64,000 nucleotides of DNA from Chloroflexota bacterium (GCA_017993775.1 JAGOMA010000003.1:124001-188000); one strand, 5' to 3'; positions 17,625-27,966 are shown, numbered from the stretch's first letter. The notes: generated by a model from the letters alone, not told the origin. Program-made: numbers and translations.

Positions 17625-19223
17625 ATGAGTGGGCTTGTTGTCGATAAAAATAAAGCGGACCGCTCACGTAAAGAAGCCCCTTTGACTAGATTGATATTTA
17701 TTATTCTAGTTGTTGTGTTTGACGCCGGCGCGTTTTGGTTCATTCGTAGCGCCGTAAATCTGGGGTTTACACAATTGGTCATCATCATCAGTGTTATTAC
17801 GGTGATGCTGAATCTGATATTTTTAATCCCTAAAGCTTATCCATTTCGCTGGATGGCAGCGGGCTTAAGCTTCCTTATCTTGTTTACCATCTACCCAATT
17901 CTTTTCACAGTCTACGTAGCATTCACCAATTATGGCGATGGCCATCTCCTGACGAAAGAACAGGCTATTCCCCTCATTCAGAAAACGACGTATCTTGCGG
18001 AAGGTGGAAAATCATATACCTGGACAGCTTATAAAAACGATGCCGGTGCATACGCTTTATGGCTAACCGATCCTGATGGGGGAACATTTATTGCCAAACC
18101 CGGTGAAGCAATCCGGCCGGCCAAACCGGGTGACCCCGGTGTGGGTGAGGCAGACAGCAGCGGGATTCCAGTATCTTTGGATGGATACCAACGTCTGAAT
18201 GGTTTATTGGCGGCGACAGATAAGGAACTGCCAAACATAAAATTTGGTATTGAAGGTGAGCAAGGCGTCCAGATTCGTTCTCCAAGTGAAGCTGCTGAAT
18301 TGCAAATCCGCTACCTGTACGATGAAGCGACAGACACCATCGTTGATCAATCGAATGGCGATGTTTATTACAACGTGGAAGGCACATTCACGACAAGAGA
18401 CGGAAAAACCATCAAACCTGGTTTCCGCGCCGTTGTGGGCTTTAAAAACTTCGTGGATTTCACAACCAGTCCAGCCCTGCGCGGACCGTTGGTCCGCATT
18501 ATCACCTGGAATTTTATTTTCCCCACAGTTAGCGTGTTGTCCACGTTTGCCTTAGGGCTGGCCATTGCCATTTTATACAATGACAAGGATATGCCGTTTA
18601 AGAAGATTATTCGTTCCTTCCTGTTGATCCCGTACACCATCCCTGGCTTGATCAGCATCATCATGTGGCGTGGTATGTTGAATCCTGAATTTGGCGTCAT
18701 CAACAGAGCGCTAGAAAGTTGGTTTGGCTGGGCGCCAGCATGGACGATCGAACCCATTTGGGCGCAGACAGCGATCCTGCTTGTCAATCTGTGGTTAGGC
18801 TATCCATATTTCATGCTTATTACCAGTGGCGCTTTACAGTCCATCCCCTCCGATGTTTACGAAGCGGCAATGATTGATGGGTCATCAGCCTGGCAGAGTT
18901 TCCGGCGCATTACTTTGCCCTTGATTCTGGTCGCTGTTGGTCCACTGTTAATTGCTTCGTTTGTATATAACTTCAACAACTTCAATCTGATTTACCTGTT
19001 TATCCAGGGTGGTCCGCCTATTGCTGGCGCAGCCACACAGGCAGGCCACACCGACATTTTAATCAGCTATGTGTATAAACTGGCGTTCGAAAGTGGTGGG
19101 CGCGGTGTGCAGTACGGGTTGGCATCAGCTATCTCTATCGTTGTCTTTCTGATTGTAGGAACCATCACTTTGTTCCAATACCGCTTCACCAATATGTGGG
19201 AGGAGGTTAGCGAAAATGCTTAG
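17625..19223 (+). CDS. malF: Maltose/maltodextrin ABC permease MalF
   Basis: 532-aa membrane subunit. Membrane segments near residues 20-40, 45-65 and 70-95 are followed by a large extracytoplasmic insert (about 100-280), the hallmark of MalF, which touches the binding protein. The C-terminal permease domain carries the EAA loop (VYEAAMIDGSSAWQSFRRIT) for docking the ATPase. Preceded by AGGAGGC at good spacing. No ATPase gene is present in the window, so a shared MsmK/MalK-type ATPase elsewhere is likely. Base composition is lower in GC than the neighbours and the octamer ACGGCCGT is absent. Confidence 0.92.
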   Translation: MSGLVVDKNKADRSRKEAPLTRLIFIILVVVFDAGAFWFIRSAVNLGFTQLVIIISVITVMLNLIFLIPKAYPFRWMAAGLSFLILFTIYPILFTVYVAFTNYGDGHLLTKEQAIPLIQKTTYLAEGGKSYTWTAYKNDAGAYALWLTDPDGGTFIAKPGEAIRPAKPGDPGVGEADSSGIPVSLDGYQRLNGLLAATDKELPNIKFGIEGEQGVQIRSPSEAAELQIRYLYDEATDTIVDQSNGDVYYNVEGTFTTRDGKTIKPGFRAVVGFKNFVDFTTSPALRGPLVRIITWNFIFPTVSVLSTFALGLAIAILYNDKDMPFKKIIRSFLLIPYTIPGLISIIMWRGMLNPEFGVINRALESWFGWAPAWTIEPIWAQTAILLVNLWLGYPYFMLITSGALQSIPSDVYEAAMIDGSSAWQSFRRITLPLILVAVGPLLIASFVYNFNNFNLIYLFIQGGPPIAGAATQAGHTDILISYVYKLAFESGGRGVQYGLASAISIVVFLIVGTITLFQYRFTNMWEEVSENA

Positions 19224-20130
19224 TGTCATGCAGTCTTACAAAGACCTTCAGTCATCCCAAAAATTTCGGAAACGGGTTAGTATTTGGGTCAGATTGGTCA
19301 TTGCCTTGTTTTTGATCTTCTTTTCTATATTCCCGGTCCTGTGGATTATTTCTGCTTCTTTTGATAATTCACAATCATTGGCGACGCAAACGTTAATTCC
19401 GGCCAATGCGGGTTTAAATAACTACCGAGATCTGTTTGGACTAAACCCTAATTACCAGTTTGGTGATTTGTACTACTGGAAATGGGTCTGGAATTCGGTA
19501 AAAGTGGCCGCGATTACCACGGTGCTGAGTATTTCTATTACTACCATGGCGGCTTATGCGTTTTCACGCCTTCGTTTTACTGGGCGCGTGACGATGTTGA
19601 AGGGGATTCTGCTCATTCAGGTTTTCCCGAACTTGTTGGCGTTGGTAGCTATTTACTTACTGGTGTTCCAGTTTGGTGAAATCGTTCCGGCGATTGGTTT
19701 AAACACGCATGCGGGGTTGATTCTGGTTTATTTGGGCGGCTCTATGGGCTTGAACATCTGGCTGATGAAAGGGTTTATGGACACCATTCCTCGGGCTATT
19801 GATGAGTCTGGTATGATGGATGGCGCTACGCATTTCCAAATCTTTTGGCGTTTGCTGCTGCCGCTTTTGCGTCCCATGCTGGTTGTTATCGGCATCTTGT
19901 CGTTCATTGGTACTTATGGCGATTTTATTCTGGCTCGCATCCTGCTGACTGATGTGAATAAATACACCTTGATGGTTGGTTTGCAGATATTTACGGCCGG
20001 ACAATTCGACAAGAAGTGGGGTGTTTTTGCGGCCGGCGCGTTGATTGGGGCGCTGCCCATCTTGATTACGTATCTGGCGCTGCAAGACCAAATTGCCGGT
20101 GGGTTGACCCAGGGCGCTGTAAAGGAATAA
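19216..20130 (+). CDS. malG: Maltose/maltodextrin ABC permease MalG
   Basis: 304-aa second permease subunit with six membrane segments and the EAA-type loop (PRAIDESGMMDGATHFQIFWRLLLPLL). It starts 8 bp inside the end of malF behind GGAGG, so translation is probably coupled. MalF and MalG form the channel; MalE delivers the sugar. It ends 3 bp before the VCBS-MauG gene, which shares the transcript. Confidence 0.93.
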   Translation: MLSVMQSYKDLQSSQKFRKRVSIWVRLVIALFLIFFSIFPVLWIISASFDNSQSLATQTLIPANAGLNNYRDLFGLNPNYQFGDLYYWKWVWNSVKVAAITTVLSISITTMAAYAFSRLRFTGRVTMLKGILLIQVFPNLLALVAIYLLVFQFGEIVPAIGLNTHAGLILVYLGGSMGLNIWLMKGFMDTIPRAIDESGMMDGATHFQIFWRLLLPLLRPMLVVIGILSFIGTYGDFILARILLTDVNKYTLMVGLQIFTAGQFDKKWGVFAAGALIGALPILITYLALQDQIAGGLTQGAVKE

Positions 20131-20133
20131 TTC

Positions 20134-23100
20134 ATGCGGCGCGTCCTGGCGCTTTGTGTAACGTTTGTTGGGATAGCCCTGTTGGTACAGCAGGGCTATC
20201 TGTTTCTTATTAAACCACAATCTGTTGCTGCGGCTGTGGTTTTTGAAGATGTTAGCCGCGTGGCTGGCATTGTGAACAACCGGGTGGCCAGCCTGGACAT
20301 GGCTGTTGGCATAGCTTGGGGGGATTATGACAACGACGGCCGTCTCGACCTCTATGTCACCGACCCTGCCGGCCCCAACACCCTGTACCACAACAACGGC
20401 GATGGCACATTTGCCCTTTCCCCGCTCGCGGCCCAGGTGGCGCTCCCCCAGGCCTACAGCGGCGGCGCGACCTTCGCCGATTACGACAACGACGGCTGGC
20501 GCGACTTACTGGTCGTTAATTGGGGCGTCAATACCCTGTTCCACAACGAAAACGGGCAGCGTTTTGTAGACGTTACCCGGCAAGCCGGGCTGACGGATAA
20601 CAAAAACAGCAAGTCGGCCTCCTGGGGCGACTTCGACAACGACGGGTTGGTGGACCTGTACGTCGCCAACTGGTCGTGTTATCCCGACTGCGGCCGTTCC
20701 CTGGACGGCGACCCCGACCGGTTGTACCACAACAGCGGCGACGGCACCTTCGCCGATGTTTCCGATTATTTGGGCGGCAGTTTAAACGGCGCGGGTTTCA
20801 TCGCCAGTTTTGTGGATTACGACAACGACGGCGACCCCGACATTTATCTGGTCAACGACGAATTCATCAATCCGGTGGGCAATAAGTTGTGGCGCAATGA
20901 TGGCCCCGGCTGCAACGGCTGGTGCTTTACCCAGGTGGCCGCCGAAGCCGGCGCAGATTCCAAACTGTTTGGCATGGGTCTGGCCGTGGGCGATTACAAC
21001 AACGACGGCAACGTCGATTTCTATTTCTCCAACGTCGGTCCGATGGAACTACTGCAAAACCAGGGCGACGGCACGTTTGTGGAAACGGCCGTATCCGCCG
21101 GCGTACAAACCCCTGACGACATCGGCTGGGGAACTTTATTCTTCGACTACGACCACGACGGTTGGCGCGACCTCTATCTGGCCGTCGCCGACACGGCCAA
21201 TCACCGCGACATTGGGGCCAACAAGCTGTTCCGCAACAACGCCGACGGCACATTCACCCTGGTGACCTGCGACAACGAAGCCGCCGACGTGCGCCCCAGC
21301 CTCAGCGCCGCCTACGGCGACTATGATCAGGACGGCTGGCTGGACCTGGTGGTGGGCAACATGGACGAAGGCTACCGGCTGTACCAGAACCAAAACGGCC
21401 GTTCAAATCCCAACCACTGGCTCTCCCTCGAACTGGTCGGCGGCGGTCCTGTCAACCGCGACGCCGTCGGCGCGCGCGTTTACCTCACCGCTCCAGATGG
21501 CCTGACCCAAATGCAGGATGTGCTCAACGGCGTTGGCCTGGGCGGCGGCAGCGAACTGGCGCTAAATTTTGGCCTGGGCGCAGCAGAAACGGCCGATTTA
21601 CGCATCCAATGGCCCGACGGCCGTCTCCAAACCTTCTCCCGTGTCGCCGCCGACCAACGTTACCGGCTGGAGTATCCCCTGGCAGGCGAGACAACCTTGC
21701 AAATGCTGCCGCACACGGCCGTGGCCGCCGCCAACGAAACGCCCTTTTTAGACCGGGTTGATGGAACCGCCAGACTGTTCCTGGTTTTAGGCGTCGCCCT
21801 CGCCGGTTTGGGCATGTGGGCGTTTTTCGACTCGGCCTCAAGACGGCCGTGGCAGCTCGCCACTCTCGGCGGCTTGGGGATCGTAGGCTTGTTGGCCCTG
21901 GCCAACGGCTATCTGGGGATGCCGGTGTGGCAGGCCGTGAGTGTAGACGGCCGTCTCCAGCACCTCATGGCCCAGGCCAACGTCCAGCCGCCCACCAACC
22001 CGCCCGCGCCTGCGCCGGAACTGGTTAAACTGGGCGAAGCGCTCTTCTGGGACCCCGAACTGAGCGGTAACCGCGACACGGCTTGCGTTACCTGCCACCA
22101 TCCACTGACGGCCACGGGCGACAATTTATCTTTGCCGATTGGCACGGGCGGCGTCGGCTTGGGCGAGCAGCGCGTCAAGCCCGAAGACCTGCGCGAATTT
22201 GTGCCGCGCAACGCCCAACCGCTTTTTAACCTGGGTTACGCCGAATGGACGACGCTGTTTTGGGACGGCCGTGTCTCCGGCGACGCCCAACACGGCTTCG
22301 ACACGCCCGCCAGCAACCGCCTGCCTGCCGGCGTAGATAGCCTGCTCGCCGCTCAGGCGCTCTTCCCCATTACCTCGCGCGACGAAATGCGCGGTTTGCG
22401 CGGCGACCGGGACATTTTTGGGCAGGTGAACGAACTGGCGGCCATTTCCGATTACACCACACGGCCCGTTTGGGACGCCATCATGCAGCGGCTGCGCGCC
22501 ATTCCCGCCTACCAACCGCTTTTCCAGGCTGCCTACCCAGACATGCCGGCCGAGGCGCTGGACATTCAGCACGTCGCCAACGCCATTGGGGCGTATGAGA
22601 ACGCAACTTTCACCTTTGAAGACAGCCCCTTCGACCGCTACATTCAGGGCGACCGGGGCGCGCTCAGCGAGCAGGAAAAGCGTGGCGCGCTTCTGTTTTA
22701 CGGCGACGCCGGCTGCGCCAGCTGCCACAGCGGCGGTCTGCTCACCGATCAGCAGTTTTACAACCTGGCTGTGCCGCAAATCGGACCAGGCAAGGGGCGT
22801 GAGCAGCCGTTTGATTTAGGCCGCGCCCGCGAAACCGGCAGCGACTGCGACCGTTTCGCCTTCCGCACGCCGCCTTTGCGCAATGTGGCCATCACCGGAC
22901 CCTGGATGCACAACGGCGCCATTACCTCGCTGGAAGACGTTGTGCGCCATCACCTGAACCCGGCGGCCAGCCTGCAAGATTACGATCCGCAGCAGCTTGC
23001 CGCCGCCTTGCAAGACACCTGCCAGAATCAGCCCGAAGTGCTGGCCGCGATTATGGCCACGGAGAGCGTTTCCGCCAGCGACCAGCTACAGCTTTCCACG

Positions 23101-23250
23101 GCTGAGATGCAAGATTTACTGGCTTTTCTCGATGCGCTGACTTCGCCCAGCGCCCTTAATCTGGTCAATACGATTCCAACTTCTGTGCCGAGCGGTCTGG
23201 CGGTGGGCGGCAATCTGGCAGGCGGCCCGACGCCCAGTCGTTCGAACTAA
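20134..23250 (+). CDS. Fusion protein: VCBS/FG-GAP propeller + ASPIC/UnbV + two TM + MauG-type di-heme peroxidase
   Basis: 1038-aa exported protein. After a hydrophobic leader (about 1-25) come repeated calcium-binding FG-GAP/VCBS blades (DYDNDGRLDLYV, DYDNDGWRDLLV, DFDNDGLVDLYV, DYDNDGDPDIYL and others, to about 430), then an ASPIC/UnbV domain (about 445-530). Two hydrophobic segments follow (about 545-600). The C-terminal 430 residues are a di-heme cytochrome c peroxidase/MauG domain with CVTCH (C651, C654, H655) and CASCH (C861, C864, H865). CRTAC1-like and MauG parts are normally separate proteins. It lies between malG and an amylase with gaps of 3 and 19 bp, so it belongs to the starch operon. 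A role in oxidising a bound sugar polymer or protein is a guess. Confidence 0.85.
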   Translation: MRRVLALCVTFVGIALLVQQGYLFLIKPQSVAAAVVFEDVSRVAGIVNNRVASLDMAVGIAWGDYDNDGRLDLYVTDPAGPNTLYHNNGDGTFALSPLAAQVALPQAYSGGATFADYDNDGWRDLLVVNWGVNTLFHNENGQRFVDVTRQAGLTDNKNSKSASWGDFDNDGLVDLYVANWSCYPDCGRSLDGDPDRLYHNSGDGTFADVSDYLGGSLNGAGFIASFVDYDNDGDPDIYLVNDEFINPVGNKLWRNDGPGCNGWCFTQVAAEAGADSKLFGMGLAVGDYNNDGNVDFYFSNVGPMELLQNQGDGTFVETAVSAGVQTPDDIGWGTLFFDYDHDGWRDLYLAVADTANHRDIGANKLFRNNADGTFTLVTCDNEAADVRPSLSAAYGDYDQDGWLDLVVGNMDEGYRLYQNQNGRSNPNHWLSLELVGGGPVNRDAVGARVYLTAPDGLTQMQDVLNGVGLGGGSELALNFGLGAAETADLRIQWPDGRLQTFSRVAADQRYRLEYPLAGETTLQMLPHTAVAAANETPFLDRVDGTARLFLVLGVALAGLGMWAFFDSASRRPWQLATLGGLGIVGLLALANGYLGMPVWQAVSVDGRLQHLMAQANVQPPTNPPAPAPELVKLGEALFWDPELSGNRDTACVTCHHPLTATGDNLSLPIGTGGVGLGEQRVKPEDLREFVPRNAQPLFNLGYAEWTTLFWDGRVSGDAQHGFDTPASNRLPAGVDSLLAAQALFPITSRDEMRGLRGDRDIFGQVNELAAISDYTTRPVWDAIMQRLRAIPAYQPLFQAAYPDMPAEALDIQHVANAIGAYENATFTFEDSPFDRYIQGDRGALSEQEKRGALLFYGDAGCASCHSGGLLTDQQFYNLAVPQIGPGKGREQPFDLGRARETGSDCDRFAFRTPPLRNVAITGPWMHNGAITSLEDVVRHHLNPAASLQDYDPQQLAAALQDTCQNQPEVLAAIMATESVSASDQLQLSTAEMQDLLAFLDALTSPSALNLVNTIPTSVPSGLAVGGNLAGGPTPSRSN

Positions 23251-23269
23251 TTTTCCTGAGGAGTAATCT

Positions 23270-25093
23270 GTGAACGCACACAAATTTGCCTGGTTGATCC
23301 TTGCTTTTCTGCTGGTGCTGGCGGCCTGCCAGAGCAATCCACCGGCGGTGTTGACGGCCGTAGTTACGGAAACGGCCGTTGCCCAACCCACCGTTGCCCA
23401 ACCCACCACCACGACCCAGGCCACGGCAACGGCCGTGCCGCCCACCAGCACCCCCGAACCGCCCGCAGCCACCCCCGACGCCATCGCCACCGCCCTGGCC
23501 CAGGACGCCGCCACCCGCGCCGCCGGTCCAACCCGCCCGCCAACGGCCACGCCCAAACCCATCCCCACCCTCGACTCCACGGTAGACCGCTGGTGGAACG
23601 ACGCCGTTTTCTACGAAGTCTTCGTGCGCAGCTTCCAGGACTCCGACGGCGACGGCATCGGCGACATCAACGGCCTCATCGAGCGGCTGGATTACTTGCA
23701 GGAACTAGGCGTTAACGCCCTGTGGCTGATGCCCATCATGGAATCGCCCAGCTACCACGGCTATGATGTGGTGGATTATTACACCGTCGAACAAGATTAC
23801 GGCACAAACGAAGATTTCCAACGCCTGATGGAAGAAGCCCACAAGCGCGACATCCGCGTCATCGTGGACCTCGTCATCAACCATACCAGCACCGAAAACC
23901 CCTGGTTCGTCGCCGCCAATTCCGGCGATCCTGAGTACCGCGATTGGTACGTGTGGGCCGATCCCGCGCCCGATTATCTTGGCCCGTGGGGGCAGCGGGT
24001 TTGGTACCAGGGGCAAGATGGCGCTTACTACGCCGTCTTTTGGTCGGGCATGCCCGATTTGAACCTGAGCAACCCGGAAGTCACGGCTGAAATTAACGAT
24101 ATTACCCGCTATTGGCTGGAAGACATGGGCGCAGACGGCTTCCGCATGGACGCGGTGCGCCATCTCATTGAAAACGGCGCTGCTCAGGAAAATACGCCCG
24201 ATACCCACGCCTGGCTCCAGAACTACCACACCCTTTATAAGAGCGTGAACCCGGACGCCTTCACCGTGGGCGAAACCTGGACCGATACGCCCAACGCCGC
24301 CCAATACGCCGCCGATGAAAACGACATTCCCTTTGAATTTAATCTGGCCGAAGAGTACTTGCGCGCCGCCGGCAGCCCCATCAGCGGGAATTTGTATGAC
24401 GTGGCCGAACTGGTGGACGCCAGTTATCCGCCTAACCAGTTTGGCATTTTCCTGACCAACCATGACCAGAATCGGGTGATGAGCGTGCTGCGCGACCCGG
24501 CCAAAGCAAAATTGGCCGCCGCGCTGCTGCTGACCTCGCCCGGCGTGCCCTTTTTGTATTACGGCGAAGAGATCGGCATGACCGGCACGAAGCCCGACGA
24601 GGACATCCGCCTGCCGATGCAGTGGACCAGCGACGACTCGAACGTGGGCTTTACCACTGGCGTGCCGTGGCGCGCGCCCGCCGCCGATTACCCGGAAGTG
24701 AGCGTGGCCTTGCAGGACGCCGACCCGGATTCGCTGCTGAACACGTACCGCACGCTGATTCGTTTGCGCAGCGAGCATGAAGCGCTGCGCGAAGGGGATT
24801 GGACGGCCGTTACCCCCAACTCCAACCGCCTCTACGCCTTCCTCCGCCACACCGAGAACGAGATTATCCTGGTGCTGTTCAACCTGAACCCCAACCCGGT
24901 CCTGGCCGCTGATTACAGCCTGGAACTGGCCGAAGGACCGTTAAGCGGAGCGGTAACGGCCGTTTCCCTCTTCGGCCTGGAAGGGGCGACCGCTCCAGAA
25001 GTCAACGCCGCTGGCGGTTTCGCCGGTTACACGCCGTTTGCCGAAATCCCGGGACAGTCGGTAGCCATTATCCAATTGGTCCCCGGCAATTAA
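23270..25093 (+). CDS. Secreted alpha-amylase-family lipoprotein (GH13)
   Basis: 607-aa enzyme that cleaves alpha-glucans outside the membrane. Starts with GTG after GAGGAG; the leader ends in LAACQSN (lipobox), followed by a 70-residue Thr/Pro/Ala linker. The barrel shows the four GH13 regions: DLVINHTS, DGFRMDAVRH (nucleophile Asp294), FTVGETW (acid/base Glu335) and FLTNHDQNR (Asp399). A C-terminal beta domain follows. Substrate could be maltodextrin or an alpha-1,6-linked glucan; the VVDYYTVEQDYGTNEDF region is seen in both types. Products would feed MalE. Confidence 0.92.
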   Translation: MNAHKFAWLILAFLLVLAACQSNPPAVLTAVVTETAVAQPTVAQPTTTTQATATAVPPTSTPEPPAATPDAIATALAQDAATRAAGPTRPPTATPKPIPTLDSTVDRWWNDAVFYEVFVRSFQDSDGDGIGDINGLIERLDYLQELGVNALWLMPIMESPSYHGYDVVDYYTVEQDYGTNEDFQRLMEEAHKRDIRVIVDLVINHTSTENPWFVAANSGDPEYRDWYVWADPAPDYLGPWGQRVWYQGQDGAYYAVFWSGMPDLNLSNPEVTAEINDITRYWLEDMGADGFRMDAVRHLIENGAAQENTPDTHAWLQNYHTLYKSVNPDAFTVGETWTDTPNAAQYAADENDIPFEFNLAEEYLRAAGSPISGNLYDVAELVDASYPPNQFGIFLTNHDQNRVMSVLRDPAKAKLAAALLLTSPGVPFLYYGEEIGMTGTKPDEDIRLPMQWTSDDSNVGFTTGVPWRAPAADYPEVSVALQDADPDSLLNTYRTLIRLRSEHEALREGDWTAVTPNSNRLYAFLRHTENEIILVLFNLNPNPVLAADYSLELAEGPLSGAVTAVSLFGLEGATAPEVNAAGGFAGYTPFAEIPGQSVAIIQLVPGN

Positions 25094-25112
25094 CCAAGTA
25101 TCTGAGCGCACG

Positions 25113-27881
25113 ATGAAAAATCTCCTTCGTTTCACGTTTGTTTTTTTACCGATTGTCCTGGCGCTGCTGTTTGGTCGGCAGCGCGATACCCTGGCGCAAA
25201 CGTCCGGCGTGCAGCAAATCACCTTCACCAGCGGCGATGCCTATCTGCTCGTTGAATTTTTAGACGATGACCTGGTCCATTTTGAAACCGGCCAGGGCAG
25301 CGCTCCGGCAGATGGTTTGCCCATTGCTACCACGCCGATGGTCGCCAAAACCGACTACGCCGGACCGACAGAATTTAACGACGACGGACAGGGCACGCTG
25401 ACGACGGCCGTTTTGCAAGTCACCATCGATCCGCAGACGTTGTGCAGCACGGTGGTGGATTTGACGAGAGAGGAGCCGCTGACGGTAACGGCCGTTTGCC
25501 CCCAAGACCTCGATCAGCGCAAAAAGAGCCTGGCCATCGACCCCCAAGCCATGCAAGCTGTCTATGGATTAGGCGAAGAATTTCGCACGCCCGGCGAAGC
25601 CAACGGTGATTGGATCGGCAGCCGCCGCACGCCCGGCATCGTCGGCAACGAAATGCAAGCCTTTAGCGGCGGTGCGGTAGGCAACGCCCAATTCCCGGTG
25701 ATGTACGCCCTGGGCAGCGGCACGGACAACGTCGCCCTCTTTGTGGATGTGGTCTACAAGCAGGAGTGGGACTTCACCGGCGCGCCCTGGACCATGACCA
25801 CTTCCGCCGCTCCGCTGCGCTGGTACGTGCTTACCGGCCCCGATTTGCCCGACTTGCGCGCCGATTACCTGGAATTAACCGGCCGGCCGCCTGTGCCGCC
25901 CAAGCCGCTCTTTGGCCTGTGGGTCTCCGAATATGGCTACGACAACTGGGAAGAGCTAGACGCCAAACGGCAAACGTTGGACGAAAACCAGTTCCCGCAA
26001 GATGGTTTTGTGCTGGATTTGCAGTGGTTTGGCGGCATCCAGACGCCCAGCCAGATGGGTTCGCTGAGTTGGGACCTGGAAAACTTCCCCGACCCGGCCG
26101 CCAAAATCATGGAACTGCAAACGGAAGAAGGATTGGAACTGGTCCTGATCGAGGAATCGTATGTGGACAAAGGGCTGTCCAACTTTGGGCGCATGGCCAG
26201 CCAGAGCTATCTGGTGAAAAGCTGCGAGACGTGCGGTCCGGCCACCCTGCCGCCGATGTGGTGGGGTTCAGGCGGCATGGTCGATTGGACCAATGAGGCC
26301 GGCGCGGCCGTCTGGCATGACACCAACCGCCAACCACTGGTGGACATCGGCGTGTTGGGCCATTGGACCGACCTGGGCGAGCCGGAAATGTTTGCCCCCA
26401 ACAGCTGGTATGTTGGGCTGCCGGGGCTGAATTTGCACGACCAACCGGCCAATCACAACCTCTACAATTTGAAATGGGCCGAAAGTATTTACCAGGGATA
26501 TGCGCGTAACGAGGCGGCGCAGCGCCCGGCCATTCTCTCGCGCTCTGGCATTACCGGCATCCAACGCTATGGCGCGGCCATGTGGTCGGCCGACATTGGC
26601 TCCAATTTCGATAGTTTGGCCACGCACATGAACGCCCAGATGCACATGTCTTTCTCCGGCGTGGACTATTTCGGCGCGGACATTGGCGGCTTCCATCGCG
26701 GCAATATCGGCGGGGCGGATTTGGACGAGCTGTACACTGTCTGGTTCGCCAACGGCGCACTGCTCGACGTGCCGGTCCGGCCGCACACGGAAAACCTGTG
26801 CAACTGCAAGGAAACCGCCCCCGACCGCATTGGCGATGTGGCCAGCAATCTGGCCAATATCCGCCTGCGCTACAGTTTGTCGCCCTACCTGTACTCGCTG
26901 GCCCACCGCGCTTATCTGGCCGGGGAGCCGGTGATGCCGCCGCTGGTCTTTTACTTCCAGGCGGACGCCAACACGCGCCAATTGGGCGACCACAAGATGT
27001 TGGGCGCGGACGTGCTGGTGCGCACGGTAACGGAGCCGGGGGTTACGGCCGTTCCCGTTTACCTCCCCCCCGGCCAATGGGTGGATTTCTACAGCGGCGT
27101 GTGGCTAAACAGCTCTGGCGAATGGCTGGAAGATGTGCCCGTTGTGGCGTTTGACCTGTTCCGTCTGCCGCTGTTCTTGCGCGCCGGAGCGATTGTGCCG
27201 CGCATGGCCGTGGACGAACAAACCATGAATCTGGCCGGGCTGCGCCGCGATGGCTCCGTGCGCGATGAATTGATCGTACAGGTTGTGCCGGCGGCTGAAG
27301 CCAGCGCCTTTACGTTGTATGAAGATGACGGCCGTTCCCTCGCCTACCAATCCGGGGCCGTGCGCACGACAGAATTGAGCCAGCAGTGGACCGGCAGCGA
27401 CATCACCATTTCGATTGCCGCCGCCGAGGGCACGTTTGACGGGGCAATAACCGAGCGCAACAACATGCTGGAAGTGGCCCTGAACGGTGAAACAGTCGAG
27501 GCTGTTTTGCTTGATGGGGTATCGCTGCCCGCGCTGACCAATCAGGCCGATTATGACGCGGCGGAGAGTGGTTGGTTTCGGGGGGCAACGGCCGTTTACG
27601 CCAAATCCGGCCGCCAACCCATCGACGTCGCCAAGGAATTCACCGTGCAGTTAGCCGGGGAACCGGCCGCCGAAGCCCCACCAACACCTGCGCCCGCCGC
27701 CGCCGAAGCAACGGCCGTACCCGTCGAACCTACCGCAGCGCCTGCGCCCGTCGAAACGCCTACCCCTGCTTCCAGTTCAACCAGTTTGCCTGGTTGGGTC
27801 GCCTGGGCGGCCAACATTCTGGTGCTTGTGCTGGTGGTTGCGGCCAGTTATCTGCTGCAGCGCGGGAAGATGGCCGGTTAG
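25113..27881 (+). CDS. Membrane-anchored alpha-glucosidase-family enzyme (GH31)
   Basis: 922-aa glycoside hydrolase, 19 bp after the amylase gene. N-terminal signal peptide (to about residue 28), a galactose-mutarotase-like N domain, the GH31 barrel (about 240-640) and C-terminal beta domains. The nucleophile is Asp420 in HWTDLGEPE and the acid/base is Asp494 in MWSADIGSN; SGVDYFGADIGGFH is also typical. A Pro/Ala-rich linker leads to a C-terminal membrane segment (WVAWAANILVLVLVVAASYL) and a basic tail, so the enzyme is tethered with its catalytic part outside. Alpha-glucosidase is most likely; alpha-xylosidase or another GH31 activity cannot be excluded. Confidence 0.9.
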   Translation: MKNLLRFTFVFLPIVLALLFGRQRDTLAQTSGVQQITFTSGDAYLLVEFLDDDLVHFETGQGSAPADGLPIATTPMVAKTDYAGPTEFNDDGQGTLTTAVLQVTIDPQTLCSTVVDLTREEPLTVTAVCPQDLDQRKKSLAIDPQAMQAVYGLGEEFRTPGEANGDWIGSRRTPGIVGNEMQAFSGGAVGNAQFPVMYALGSGTDNVALFVDVVYKQEWDFTGAPWTMTTSAAPLRWYVLTGPDLPDLRADYLELTGRPPVPPKPLFGLWVSEYGYDNWEELDAKRQTLDENQFPQDGFVLDLQWFGGIQTPSQMGSLSWDLENFPDPAAKIMELQTEEGLELVLIEESYVDKGLSNFGRMASQSYLVKSCETCGPATLPPMWWGSGGMVDWTNEAGAAVWHDTNRQPLVDIGVLGHWTDLGEPEMFAPNSWYVGLPGLNLHDQPANHNLYNLKWAESIYQGYARNEAAQRPAILSRSGITGIQRYGAAMWSADIGSNFDSLATHMNAQMHMSFSGVDYFGADIGGFHRGNIGGADLDELYTVWFANGALLDVPVRPHTENLCNCKETAPDRIGDVASNLANIRLRYSLSPYLYSLAHRAYLAGEPVMPPLVFYFQADANTRQLGDHKMLGADVLVRTVTEPGVTAVPVYLPPGQWVDFYSGVWLNSSGEWLEDVPVVAFDLFRLPLFLRAGAIVPRMAVDEQTMNLAGLRRDGSVRDELIVQVVPAAEASAFTLYEDDGRSLAYQSGAVRTTELSQQWTGSDITISIAAAEGTFDGAITERNNMLEVALNGETVEAVLLDGVSLPALTNQADYDAAESGWFRGATAVYAKSGRQPIDVAKEFTVQLAGEPAAEAPPTPAPAAAEATAVPVEPTAAPAPVETPTPASSSTSLPGWVAWAANILVLVLVVAASYLLQRGKMAG

Positions 27882-27885
27882 CCAC

Positions 27886-27929
27886 AAAGACCCTAAGGGT
27901 TTGCCCCGCATAAAACCCTTAGGGTCTTT
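27886..27929. terminator. 17-bp perfect inverted repeat (GACCCTAAGGGTTT family)
   Basis: AAAGACCCTAAGGGTTT (27886-27902) pairs with 27913-27929. It lies 4 bp after the GH31 stop and would act as a strong hairpin in the operon, separating the secreted enzymes from the cytoplasmic one. Confidence 0.8.
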
Positions 27930-27966
27930 CAGAAAATTAAATCTCACACGTGAAGGTAACTAAAAA

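Noticed and set aside
23705-24850. 381-codon minus-strand frame within the secreted GH13 gene
   Set aside because: The plus strand holds all four GH13 regions in order; the minus frame shows no domain and has a Val/Gly-rich shadow composition.
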